Below, in pieces: positions 24,543 to 32,642 of a stretch of 34,361 nt of DNA. Source of the DNA: CAYPEK01 sp964409645. GTDB taxonomy: Bacteria; UBP15; UBA6099. Positions within the stretch are counted from its first letter, which is position 1; each line of letters begins with the position of its first letter. Position numbers and translations under genes: made by a program. The stretch lies in the NCBI GenBank assembly GCA_964409645.1, contig CAYPEK010000039.1, positions 1 to 34,361 of the forward strand, given 5' to 3'. The notes beneath the pieces were generated by a model, which was given only the letters and a program-made list of their open reading frames with translations, was not told the DNA's origin and made no database searches.

Positions 24543-26627
24543 ATGTCGGACGGCAGGACAACGAAGACGCTATCGGCAATACTATTTGTGTTTCTGATTG
24601 TCACTTGCGGTTATGTTTTTTTCCGCAACCCGGTGGACAGCGTGATGGCGCGTATGGACCTCGCATATTCAATCGTCTTCAACCATGAGCTCGACATAAA
24701 CGAATATCATGAAAATACGGTCGATAAGGCTTTATACAAAGGGAATTACTATTACACGGGCGGCCCCGGCGCGCCATTTGCCGCAGCCGCTGTTCTGGCG
24801 GGTTACCGCGCGGCAACCGGCGACACCAGTCGGAGCCCGTATAACGAATGGCCGTTGCGTCTTATCACGATCCTTCTGGTGTCTCTGCCCGCGGCAATTT
24901 TTGCTGTGCTGTTATTTCGCTATTTGATTCGCGACGGAGGCGGAACGAAAGCCGGATTTGTGGTTGCGACGGCATTCGCGGCCGGAACGGTAGCGCTCCC
25001 TTATTCGGCTCTCTTTTATCCGTATGTTCCCGCAACGCTCTTATGCTTTTTAGCGTTCGTTATGGCGGACAGGCAGGCGGGAGCGGCGCAGGCAGAACCG
25101 CTTCGAATTACCACGTCGGGGTTTCTGGTTTCCTTCGCTACGGTCTGCTCGTTCGAGGTTGCGCCGCTTGCGGCGGCGGTTGCCGTGTATCAACTGTTTG
25201 CGCTTGGCGATAAGCGGCGGTTTGCATTTTTTGCGCTTGGCGCGGTTCCGCCCGCGGCAGCGCTGCTCGTTTACAACAACGCCTGCTTCGGCGGCCCGCT
25301 TTCATTCGGCTATTTCCATCTCGTGAACAAGGGATGGTCGAACAGCGCAGGCGAATTCTACGCGATTTTCACGAAGCTGAGTTTGTCGAGGCTGTGGGGA
25401 ATTACGTTCGAACCCGGCCGCGGCTTGTTCTGGGTGTGTCCGTTTCTGATTCTTTGCATGCCGGGCTTCGAGTCGATGTTCAAGAGGCGTGAACTGCGTG
25501 GAAAGGCGGCGCTGTGCCTCATTGTAGCTGTTGCGTATCTTTATCTGAATTCGACTTTTTTCGATGTGCAGGGGGGCATGTCGCCCGGTCCGAAATATCT
25601 GATTCCGGCTATACCTTTCATGTGCATACCGATATATGTATGGCTGTGCCGCACAGGTGCTTATGGCAGGGTGTTTTTCTATTCGCTCGCGGCGGTGTCT
25701 GTTGTACAGATGTTTTTGGTGACTGCCGCGGACCCGCATGTGCCGGTCGAGGTGCGTAGCCCGGTGTACGCGTATGCTTTGCCGATGATTCTCGAAGGAT
25801 GCATTCCGTGGAACGCCGGACAGGTAGTCGGCCTCAAAGGGGCTGCAAGTTTTATTCCGTTCGGAATTTTCGCGATTTTGTGCGGCGTTGCCGCGATCAT
25901 GACTCTGAAAAAAGGAAGGGGAGTTGCCTCGGAACAGGCTGGAGGCCGGATCGGCGCGGGTGCAATAGTACTGGCGGCATGTGTGGCCGTGTGTTTCGTT
26001 GTTCTGTCCTATGTGCTCTCTGACATTTGGTCGGCGGCCGCCGCCGCGATGAGGGGCACGGTGTTTTTACAGAGCGGAAAACGTGAGAAGGCCAGAGAGG
26101 AATTTACGCTTGCGCTTGACGACCGTGGAATACCTGATCGCGAGAGAGCTAGTATTTTGATGAGCAGGGGGCTCGCGTACGAACTGGACGGAAATTTTAG
26201 TGCGGCGGTGAAGGACTATAATGCGGCGGCGGCGGCATCCGGCGATTGCGACAATGTGAAGGCTGCGGCGAAAGCGATAAGGTATTATGAGGGCGATATC
26301 AGGCGTGCTGCGCGCATGTACGGCCCGTTTTTTGACGACGTATGCCGAAACAAACTGTCGAACAATGATTTGAGTGAAGCGAATTTGACAATCGGCATTG
26401 CGGCGCAAATAGACGGCAATATGAAAAAGGCGCTTGACCACTACAGAAAAGCGGCGGAGGAGACCCCGGAGGCTGTCGAGCCGCATCAGAGGATCGCGAA
26501 TTTGTATATAGAGATGTATAACAGAACGAAAAGGCCTGAATATCTATCGGCTGTGAACGCTGAGCGAAAAAAAATAGAGGAACTTAAAGCGCCGAAAAAG
26601 AATCGAAACAACCCTCAGAAACACTGA
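24543..26627 (+). CDS. Polytopic GT-C-like membrane protein with C-terminal TPR
   Basis: The first 510 residues hold about ten hydrophobic segments. After the first comes a loop with LDINEYHENTVDKALYKGNYYYTGGPGAPF, a pattern seen in putative GT-C glycosyltransferases of unknown acceptor (compare a DKA...G.YY...APG signature). Residues about 515-690 are soluble and helical, with tetratricopeptide-like repeats (AREEFTLALDD, AVKDYNAAAAA, ALDHYRKAAEETP). Such TPR tails usually bind partner proteins. The last residues are basic. A Shine-Dalgarno is not obvious; the ATG follows a TAAAAT by six bases, so a leaderless mRNA is possible. It is convergent with the K-like gene and not obviously linked to it. 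Confidence 0.7.
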   Translation: MSDGRTTKTLSAILFVFLIVTCGYVFFRNPVDSVMARMDLAYSIVFNHELDINEYHENTVDKALYKGNYYYTGGPGAPFAAAAVLAGYRAATGDTSRSPYNEWPLRLITILLVSLPAAIFAVLLFRYLIRDGGGTKAGFVVATAFAAGTVALPYSALFYPYVPATLLCFLAFVMADRQAGAAQAEPLRITTSGFLVSFATVCSFEVAPLAAAVAVYQLFALGDKRRFAFFALGAVPPAAALLVYNNACFGGPLSFGYFHLVNKGWSNSAGEFYAIFTKLSLSRLWGITFEPGRGLFWVCPFLILCMPGFESMFKRRELRGKAALCLIVAVAYLYLNSTFFDVQGGMSPGPKYLIPAIPFMCIPIYVWLCRTGAYGRVFFYSLAAVSVVQMFLVTAADPHVPVEVRSPVYAYALPMILEGCIPWNAGQVVGLKGAASFIPFGIFAILCGVAAIMTLKKGRGVASEQAGGRIGAGAIVLAACVAVCFVVLSYVLSDIWSAAAAAMRGTVFLQSGKREKAREEFTLALDDRGIPDRERASILMSRGLAYELDGNFSAAVKDYNAAAAASGDCDNVKAAAKAIRYYEGDIRRAARMYGPFFDDVCRNKLSNNDLSEANLTIGIAAQIDGNMKKALDHYRKAAEETPEAVEPHQRIANLYIEMYNRTKRPEYLSAVNAERKKIEELKAPKKNRNNPQKH

Positions 26628-26656
26628 AAATCACTGAATCGATCTAAAACGCTCGG

Positions 26657-27931
26657 TTAACTGATGTTGAAAGCCAGCTTATCGGCCATCCTGCCGATGA
26701 ACGACATGCAACCCCGGAAGCCGAGGAACGGGCTGTCATACAATGCGTGATGGAAGGGTGAAGGGAACCCGAATTCAATCGCGCGGCTGCCGTCGATTTC
26801 GGCGAATTTTCTAAAAATGGAGTTGGCGACAAAAAGATTCAGAGGCTTTTTCGCTTCCGCCGATTCGATCTCGCGCATGAGATCGGGTATCCTCGGATTG
26901 CTCATCAGCACTGGAATATCCAGCGCTGCATCCGACGGCAGCGTGCCCATCCCCGCGGCGAGCACGGTTTCGCCGCCGAGTTCTCGTATCAGCTCCGCGA
27001 ATGGGCCGATCATGTGCGGGTCTCCGAGGAACGCGAACCTGCCTCCCGAGAAAAGCTTCGGGACTATCCATTCGAGTTTAGGCACGTGAACGCGTAGTTC
27101 GGCTTCGATGAAATCGTTTGCTTCTTGTGAGCAATCTGTTGCTTCCGCGACTGTACGCAGCCATCTTTCGGTGCCGCCGAGTCCGAACGGAATGCCGGCG
27201 CTCACGAGCTTTACGCCGGTGCGAGCAGCGATCCGCGCCGCCGCCTTTTCGCCGTGCGGCAACGCGATTATCGTTCCGGCGCTACCTGCTGTTTTGAGCG
27301 ATTCGTAATTCACTCCTGACAGCCATATCGACACCAAATTCAGTCCGATCCCTTCAAGCAGCCGGCGCAGTTCGCGAATGTTGCCCGCATGATCTTCTTC
27401 GTTTCTGTCCATGAGATAGCCGACGATTGCGACGTTATTCGGGTCCGGTGGAATCGACGAGTCGAGATCGATGATCTTTGCGATCTCTTCGAGCGTGTCG
27501 GAATATCCACGCAGCCAGTCGTCGTCGATCAGTTTCCGACGGACTGTCACGATCGGTTTGCCGATGTCGCCCGCGACGCTTCTGATAATCGCATCGTACT
27601 GCACGCCTGTGATATCCGCCATCGGAAGCGAGGAGAGAAGGATGGCGCCGCAGTCGTTGCGCGAGGCTACTTCGCGGAGAAGTTTTTTAAGCTGCTCTTC
27701 TCGTGGCAGGGGGATTGTTCTTACCGAATAGCCGGTTGGGACGATTCTGTCGAAACCGGAGTCGGAAAGAAGAGACGAATTGAGGTCGTGGTTTCCGGAG
27801 ATATAGGTTGCTTTGTTGAGAGCGCAGTCCGGAGCATCGATCACGGCGTATGAATCCGGGATAGCGTTTGCCGCGATATAGACGCCGGTCGAGTACGGCT
27901 GGCAGATGTTCAGTGCGAAATCATCTATCAT
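26657..27931 (-). CDS. Nitrogenase-like component 1 subunit, K-type
   Basis: The 424-residue protein has the fold pattern of nitrogenase component 1 subunits (NifD/NifK/NifE/NifN, BchN/BchB, CfbD). Near its N-terminus C10 and C36 stand 25 residues apart, as the first two P-cluster ligands do in NifD. The third ligand region, STTCMAEVIG in NifK, reads SSLPMADITG here, with Pro 103 at the Cys position. Further on are GDPHMIGPFAELIRELGGE, a typical Rossmann-like component 1 segment, and the C-terminal EFGFPSPFHHALYDSPFLGFRG. ATG 27931 is favoured, with AGAGG seven bases upstream; a GTG at 27964 starts the longer form. It is last in the H-D-K operon. It is unlikely to fix N2. Confidence 0.8.
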   Translation of the reverse strand: MIDDFALNICQPYSTGVYIAANAIPDSYAVIDAPDCALNKATYISGNHDLNSSLLSDSGFDRIVPTGYSVRTIPLPREEQLKKLLREVASRNDCGAILLSSLPMADITGVQYDAIIRSVAGDIGKPIVTVRRKLIDDDWLRGYSDTLEEIAKIIDLDSSIPPDPNNVAIVGYLMDRNEEDHAGNIRELRRLLEGIGLNLVSIWLSGVNYESLKTAGSAGTIIALPHGEKAAARIAARTGVKLVSAGIPFGLGGTERWLRTVAEATDCSQEANDFIEAELRVHVPKLEWIVPKLFSGGRFAFLGDPHMIGPFAELIRELGGETVLAAGMGTLPSDAALDIPVLMSNPRIPDLMREIESAEAKKPLNLFVANSIFRKFAEIDGSRAIEFGFPSPFHHALYDSPFLGFRGCMSFIGRMADKLAFNIS

Positions 27932-27942
27932 ATCATACCTCT

Positions 27943-27960
27943 GGTTGCGGTTCGGCAACC
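27943..27960 (-). other. Intercistronic hairpin between D-like and K-like genes
   Basis: GGTTGC (27943-27948) and GCAACC (27955-27960) form a six-base stem with a six-base loop, just upstream of the Shine-Dalgarno AGAGG of the K-like gene. It may tune processing or translation. It supports the later ATG, since it lies outside the coding part then. Confidence 0.4.
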
Positions 27961-27977
27961 GCACGTATGGTTCTCAA

Positions 27978-29192
27978 TTAAGAAGTCTTTAAATAATCGG
28001 CGTAGCGCCTGAAAAACGGCAGACGGCATGCCGAGATAAGCCTTTCGGCGGTGCGTAAGGCGCCTTCGAGCCCCATTTCGAAATCTGACAGCGAGAACCG
28101 GCTTTTGCCGTGGCGTGTGAGTCTGCTGTCGAAAAAGTCGGAACTGAACATCGCGTGCGGAGTTTCGCGACGGAGCAGCGAATCGAGCTCCCCGCGCGAG
28201 GCGAACACTTCAATCCGAACGTCTTTTGCGCGTTTAAGCGCTTTTGTTGCAAGCGAAATCGCGGCATCAGTTTCTTCCGTGACAGTGTAAATAAAAATAT
28301 CTATGCCGAATCCCATCTCCGATATCACCGACGGGAGATCGACAATTGTGAACTTCGCAGGTTCGGCGAGCAAGGCAATTGAATCGGANNNNNNNNNNNN
28401 NNNNNNNNNNNNNNNNNNNNNNNNNNNNNNNNNNNNNNNNNNNNNNNNNNNNNNNNNNNNNNNNNNNNNNNNNNNNNNNNNNNNNNNNCCGCCGCCCATT
28501 ATTATCTCTTTGTCGGTAATGCCCGTGTAGAAGAAGTTTCTGGCTGATTGGGACGAATGAGAGCCGCGTATTGTTCCTGAGTGATCCGCGTATCTGAGTT
28601 CCGGCGGCGGGTTCACGTAAATGCACTCTGTTTCGGTGTGGTACAGTGCGCAGCTTTTATTCGTGAACGCGATCCAGTCGCCGGTCAGGTAGTCTTTTTC
28701 CGAGTTGTAAAAGTGGAAGAAATCCCTCCACGCGTCCGGGTTGCCCCAGCGGGTTAGCCGAATTTCCGACATGTCGGGCATTTTTTGCTGATTCCGGTCA
28801 ACCGCGGCTCCGCCGGCGTCCGCTGTGAAAAGCGCCCGCAGATCTTTCATCCGCGATTTGCCGAGTTTTGCTGCGACAGCTTCAAGAAGCGTCTTTTCCG
28901 TGTCGCCGATCTGTTCTCCTTCATAAATGATGTTTAGATGTGCGATTTTGATGTAGAAACGCTCGTCGCCCGGCGGCAGTAGGGAGAATGCGAATTCGCC
29001 GTCGTCGTTCCTTTCGAGAATCACCCGAAACATCCCGCCGATCTTTTCGACCGTCTTGAGTCGATATTGCGTATCGGCAACTACATTTGTGCCGAGCCCG
29101 AGTGCATCGGCGAATTTTACGAGGCTGGCGGAATCTGCCCGCAGTGCCGGCCGGTTGGTTGTGTTTTTTGTTTTCTTAGATTTTTCTTTCAT
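27978..29192 (-). CDS. Nitrogenase-like component 1 subunit, D-type (interrupted by gap)
   Basis: Residues about 1-145 form an N-terminal domain without Cys that I do not recognise (RVILERNDDGEFAFSLLPPG, FYIKIAHLNIIYEGE). From about 150 the protein matches NifD-type subunits: NKSCALYHTETEC (C181, C190) is at the place of HGPxGCxYYSW, and FFYTGITDKEIIMGG matches the FTTDLxExDIVFGG motif. The gap at 28389-28488 then removes the middle, including the region of the third ligand. The C-terminal 135 residues (FSSDFFDSRLTRHGKSRFSLSDFEMGLEGALRTAERL) are after the gap. No Cys is found 25 residues before C181. The true gene is longer than it appears; the frames agree only by chance. ATG 29192 lacks a good Shine-Dalgarno. 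Confidence 0.72.
   Translation of the reverse strand: MKEKSKKTKNTTNRPALRADSASLVKFADALGLGTNVVADTQYRLKTVEKIGGMFRVILERNDDGEFAFSLLPPGDERFYIKIAHLNIIYEGEQIGDTEKTLLEAVAAKLGKSRMKDLRALFTADAGGAAVDRNQQKMPDMSEIRLTRWGNPDAWRDFFHFYNSEKDYLTGDWIAFTNKSCALYHTETECIYVNPPPELRYADHSGTIRGSHSSQSARNFFYTGITDKEIIMGGXXXXXXXXXXXXXXXXXXXXXXXXXXXXXXXXXXSDSIALLAEPAKFTIVDLPSVISEMGFGIDIFIYTVTEETDAAISLATKALKRAKDVRIEVFASRGELDSLLRRETPHAMFSSDFFDSRLTRHGKSRFSLSDFEMGLEGALRTAERLISACRLPFFRRYADYLKTS
28389..28488. other. Assembly gap of 100 N
   Basis: Exactly 100 undetermined bases, the usual placeholder for a gap of unknown length. It lies inside the D-like gene. From the domain layout some hundred or more residues of this subunit are likely missing. 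Confidence 0.97.
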
Positions 29193-29242
29193 TCAGAACC
29201 GGCCGCAAAGGCGTTTTCGGAAGCGATGTGTTTTGAGTCGAT

Positions 29243-30085
29243 TTATTTTCCGCTTTTTTTGGCGGCGCCGCCCGATATCGATTTTGTAAACGAATCGAAT
29301 CCGGCGCGATCCATCGGCGTCGGCGACGACATTTCGCCGGTGCGGACTCCGAGAATTTTGTTGGCGAGCGAAGTAAAAATCGAGGCGCTCTCCGATTCGG
29401 GCGCAAATTCCATCACAGTTTTGTATTCGTACAGCGCGTCGCGGATCAGCGGGTCGCGCCTGACGGTTCCGATCACGTTTGTGTTGAGCCGTCGCGCGAA
29501 CTCCTCGATGTGGGCGGTGTCTGCCGTGTTGTCCCTCAGATTCAGTACGAGACCGGCGAGCACGATGCCGTTCTGTTCGTAAGTTTTGACGGCGCGCGCG
29601 ATGTTGTTGGCGGCGTAGAGGGACATCAGTTCCTCTGAAACGACGATGATGACTTTTTCGCCAAGGCCGAGCCTGAGAGGGGCGGCGAACCCGCCGCATA
29701 CGACGTCGCCGAGGATGTCGTAAATCGCAACGTCGTAGTTGCCGTCGCCGACGATGTTCAGGTCGGTGAATATGTCTATCATTAGTGATATGCCGCGCCC
29801 GCCGCAGCCGACGCCCGGCTCCGGGCCGCCCGATTCGACGCAGTCGATGCCTTCGATGCCGGAGCTGATGATCTGGTCTGCGGCGATTCCCGCGCCTTTG
29901 ATGAAGTATTGCTCGATCACGGTAGGGGCTGGCTTGCCGTGGGTGAGGCAAAGCGTGGAGTCGCTTTTCGGGTCGCAGCCGATGTGCAGAACTTTTCTGC
30001 CCGATTTTGCGTAGCAGTAGCTCAGATTGGCGGCGATTGTTGATTTGCCGATGCCGCCTTTTCCGAAAATGACTATCTTTTCCAT
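29243..30085 (-). CDS. NifH-like ATP-dependent reductase
   Basis: The 280-residue protein is a NifH/BchL/CfbC-type iron protein, which passes electrons to a component 1 partner at the cost of ATP. The P-loop GKGGIGKST (8-16), the switch I-type GCDPKSDST (36-44), and the two 4Fe-4S ligands C94 in GVGCGGRG and C130 in DVVCGGF are all present. R97 corresponds to the Arg modified in NifH ADP-ribosylation. The C-terminal region (RRDPLIRDALYEYKTVMEFAPES) is NifH-like. So the reductase should work, whatever the partner reduces. A GGAAAA lies upstream of the ATG. The D-like gene starts 50 bases after its stop. It is divergent from the TetR gene, 213 bases away. Confidence 0.9.
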   Translation of the reverse strand: MEKIVIFGKGGIGKSTIAANLSYCYAKSGRKVLHIGCDPKSDSTLCLTHGKPAPTVIEQYFIKGAGIAADQIISSGIEGIDCVESGGPEPGVGCGGRGISLMIDIFTDLNIVGDGNYDVAIYDILGDVVCGGFAAPLRLGLGEKVIIVVSEELMSLYAANNIARAVKTYEQNGIVLAGLVLNLRDNTADTAHIEEFARRLNTNVIGTVRRDPLIRDALYEYKTVMEFAPESESASIFTSLANKILGVRTGEMSSPTPMDRAGFDSFTKSISGGAAKKSGK

Positions 30086-30137
30086 AGTTTTCCGGCCCGC
30101 TGCCGCTGAATTTTCCGGGTTTCTCCGGAGATTTCTC

Positions 30138-30143
30138 AGTATA
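30138..30143 (-). promoter_or_regulatory. Possible -10 box of the nitrogenase-like operon
   Basis: TATACT on the - strand lies 53 bases upstream of the NifH-like ATG. The -35 place 17 bases further up (TGGATT) is poor, so an activator or another sigma factor could be needed. TTGACC at about 30215-30210 is too far upstream to pair with it. Confidence 0.3.
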
Positions 30144-30224
30144 TACCGGGGATGCGAAAAAATCCATCGTGCGGCGCAGCAGCTTAACGCGGCGGCGGAT
30201 ATGATAACGGGTCAATGATATCTG

Positions 30225-30253
30225 TTGACGTGTTGTCCGCCTGATGGTAAACT
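30225..30253 (+). promoter_or_regulatory. Promoter of the TetR gene
   Basis: TTGACG (30225-30230) and TAAACT (30248-30253) are separated by 17 bases. The -10 box overlaps the operator palindrome starting at 30250, so the encoded repressor should block its own transcription. Confidence 0.65.
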
Positions 30254-30273
30254 AACTGACTAGTCAGTCAGTT
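30250..30273. promoter_or_regulatory. TetR-type operator palindrome
   Basis: A 24-base palindrome with the perfect 14-base core ACTGACTAGTCAGT (30255-30268) and outer arms AACT/AGTT, broken by only one mismatched pair. It overlaps the -10 box of the tetR promoter and lies in the 213-base space shared with the divergent NifH-like gene. The form and place are those of a TetR-family operator. The repressor may control both sides. Confidence 0.75.
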
Positions 30274-30298
30274 ACAATTATTAGATTGGGAGCGTGAA

Positions 30299-30958
30299 AT
30301 GTCTGAACGGAAGTTGAAAAATCCGGGCGCGACACGGAGGCGATCTCACACGGACAGCGCGCCGAAAACGTCCGCGGATAAGCGCGAGCGCTCGCGGGCG
30401 CGGATAAAAACGGCGGCGCGGAAGGTGTTTGCGAAAAAGGGATTCGACGTTGCTAACGTATCGGACATCGTGAAGGGCGCGCGGATGTCACAGGGTTCGT
30501 TCTACTATCATTTCCCGGACAAGAAATCGATTCTGATTGAGATGGTTTCGGAGTTTTTCGACGAATTGAAAAGGGTTACCGCCGAGTGGATGCGGACGAC
30601 GGACGCCGGGGCGGAAACCGCCGGCAGGTTCGCGCGCCGGATAGCGACGCTTCTTTACGAGAACCGCGAGCTTGCACGGATAATCATGATGGAGACGCAC
30701 AACCCGGACCCGGAAATCAGAAAGATAATTAAGGAATTTTATCAATATATATATCAGCAGACAGAGATGGGGCTTGTTCTCGGAATGCAGCTCGGGCTGG
30801 TGAGGCGACTAGATCCGAAGATCGTGGCGGTTGCGCTCGTGGGGATGATCGAGCAGGTGATCGCTGAGGCGATCGACGCACGGGAGCAGCCGGACATCGA
30901 GAAGATCATCAACGAAATTATAGAGTTGCAGAACAAAGGAATAAGGCCGGAGAAATAG
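30299..30958 (+). CDS. TetR-family transcriptional regulator
   Basis: TetR regulators bind DNA as dimers and leave it when a small ligand enters the C-terminal domain. After about 35 basic residues comes the HTH domain (KTAARKVFAKKGFDVANVSDIVKGARMSQGSFYYHFPDKKSIL, in which the second half is the recognition part), then an all-helical ligand domain. Length, 219 residues, is normal. GGGAG lies six bases before the ATG. The operator palindrome at 30250 is directly upstream. It sits between the nitrogenase-like operon and the SCP2/methyltransferase genes, so its ligand is likely the substrate or product of that system. Confidence 0.9.
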   Translation: MSERKLKNPGATRRRSHTDSAPKTSADKRERSRARIKTAARKVFAKKGFDVANVSDIVKGARMSQGSFYYHFPDKKSILIEMVSEFFDELKRVTAEWMRTTDAGAETAGRFARRIATLLYENRELARIIMMETHNPDPEIRKIIKEFYQYIYQQTEMGLVLGMQLGLVRRLDPKIVAVALVGMIEQVIAEAIDAREQPDIEKIINEIIELQNKGIRPEK

Positions 30959-30997
30959 CTTGATCGAAAGCTGAATAATTTACGGAGAGGTTGCGTA

Positions 30998-32541
30998 ATG
31001 GCACAGACACTTGAGGATCGTTTGCGTGAGAGGCTGTCGTCCGCTGTGAAGCAGGCGTCGGTCGAGATGTCGTCGAACGTAATGACGGGATATCTCGTGA
31101 AGCGACTGATCGTTGAGGGTACGTTCAGGAACACGTTTGCAGCGGACGGAACCGTCGAGGGGTTCGAGGTGAAAGTTAAGAACAGGATCGGAGTCGCGAC
31201 GGTTGTGGGAGCGACGCCGCTGAAGATAGACGGCGAGGTTTTCGGCGTTGAGCTGGTATCAATCGTCAAAAACCGGATCGAGATGAAGGCGTCCGAAATA
31301 TCGGAATCGAATCCGATCGCGGTCGGGTTCGGCGACGAGATGCTGATTAAGATCGCAGACGATCAGGGCCTTGAATCGGGCAAGCATCGTGTTGAACTCG
31401 GGCTTAAGATGGTCGGTCTGGGGCTTATCGAGGCGCAGTTTGAGGAAAAGCTTGCCGGTGATGGACGGCAGCGTGTTCGCAAGGCCGCTCCTGTGGGCGT
31501 GGGCGGCGACGATTTTGCCGCGATTATGCGCAGGACGATTGAGTCGGCAGCGGAGAAGGTCGGGGCGCGCTCGCTCGCGGAGTGCGCGAAGGTGGTGTCC
31601 GGCATAGTGCTCGATCTGTCTGACGAGGGCGGCAGGTACAGTGTTAAGATCGGCGCTGACGGGTCGGCGGAGTTTGTCGAAGGCGCGGTGAGCGGCGGAA
31701 GTGTGTTGACGATACGCACCACGCGCGCGGTGTTCCACAACATGGCTCACGGCAGGATCAACGCGGGTATGGCGTACGCGAAGGGCGACGTGCGGCTCGA
31801 AGGTGTACCGATTCTTAAACTGCGTGGGATGGATGGGGTCATCACGGCGATTTTTGAAGCGTATCGTGCAGTGTCGGAGGGCGTCGAGTACGAAGCTGCG
31901 GCGGGCGCGGGCGGCGCGGGGATGATAGAGGAGATATTCGGCGTCGTTTTCATGGTGTTCGACGAAGTTATGAAGACGCTCGACAAGGCGCTCTCGATAT
32001 TCGGCGTGAGTTATTTCTATGAGAAATCGCTAAATCGGATGGAGCTTGTCTGGAACGTGCTCGACAGGGAGATGCGAAAGCGGCTGGATTTCGGGCGCGC
32101 GGAAGAGTCCGCGGATGAAGCGCTCGCCGCATCGGTTGCGGAAGAGCAAACAGCGCCGAAACCCGCGCCGGCCGGCAAATCGCTTCAAGACCGGCTGCGT
32201 GAGCGAATCCAGTCGGCGGTTGAGTCGGCGGTTCAGGAAGTTACGCGCTCCACGGTGTCGGGTTACCTAGTGAAGCGGTTGATCGAGCCGGGCAGTTTCC
32301 GCAACTACGGACCGGATGGCGCGATCGAGGGGTTCGAGGTGAAGCTGAAAAACCGGCTGGGCGCGGCGACTGTGATAGGATTCACGGACATAAAGGTGGA
32401 CGGGGAGACTTACGACCTGAGTCGCATCGAGATAACGAAGAAGGGAACAAAACTGCCCGCGTCGGCGGTGTCGCAGAGCAGACCGCTTTCGGTGGCGTTC
32501 GGAGACGAGTTGCTGATACGCGTTGGCAAACCGGGAGGCAT
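30998..32541 (+). CDS. Duplicated-domain protein with central SCP2-like domain (truncated at gap)
   Basis: Residues 5-152 and 395-514 are two copies of one domain (DRLRERLSSAVK / DRLRERIQSAVE; GYLVKRLI; GFEVKVKNR / GFEVKLKNR; KIDGE / KVDGE; GFGDEMLIKI / AFGDELLIRV). I do not know the family surely; the pattern GxFRN...GFE....DGE is reminiscent of the small beta subunit of C-glycoside deglycosidases (DUF6379), a weak comparison. Residues about 195-290 resemble an SCP2 sterol-carrier domain (GGRYSVKIGADG, AVFHNMAHGRINAGMAYAKGDVRLEGVPILKL), which binds hydrophobic ligands. A helical linker follows (310-365). No signal peptide. The GAGAGG of the gene is seen before the ATG. The end is lost in the gap. 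Confidence 0.7.
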
Positions 32542-32641
32542 NNNNNNNNNNNNNNNNNNNNNNNNNNNNNNNNNNNNNNNNNNNNNNNNNNNNNNNNNNN
32601 NNNNNNNNNNNNNNNNNNNNNNNNNNNNNNNNNNNNNNNNN
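32542..32641. other. Assembly gap of 100 N
   Basis: A second run of exactly 100 undetermined bases, of unknown real length. It falls in the second copy of the duplicated domain. How much DNA, and whether whole genes, are missing cannot be told. Confidence 0.97.
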
Positions 32642-32642
32642 G

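Noticed and set aside
26657..30085. Genuine nitrogen-fixation nifHDK operon
   Set aside because: P-cluster ligands are incomplete, the D-like subunit has a foreign N-terminal domain, and no cofactor assembly genes are seen.
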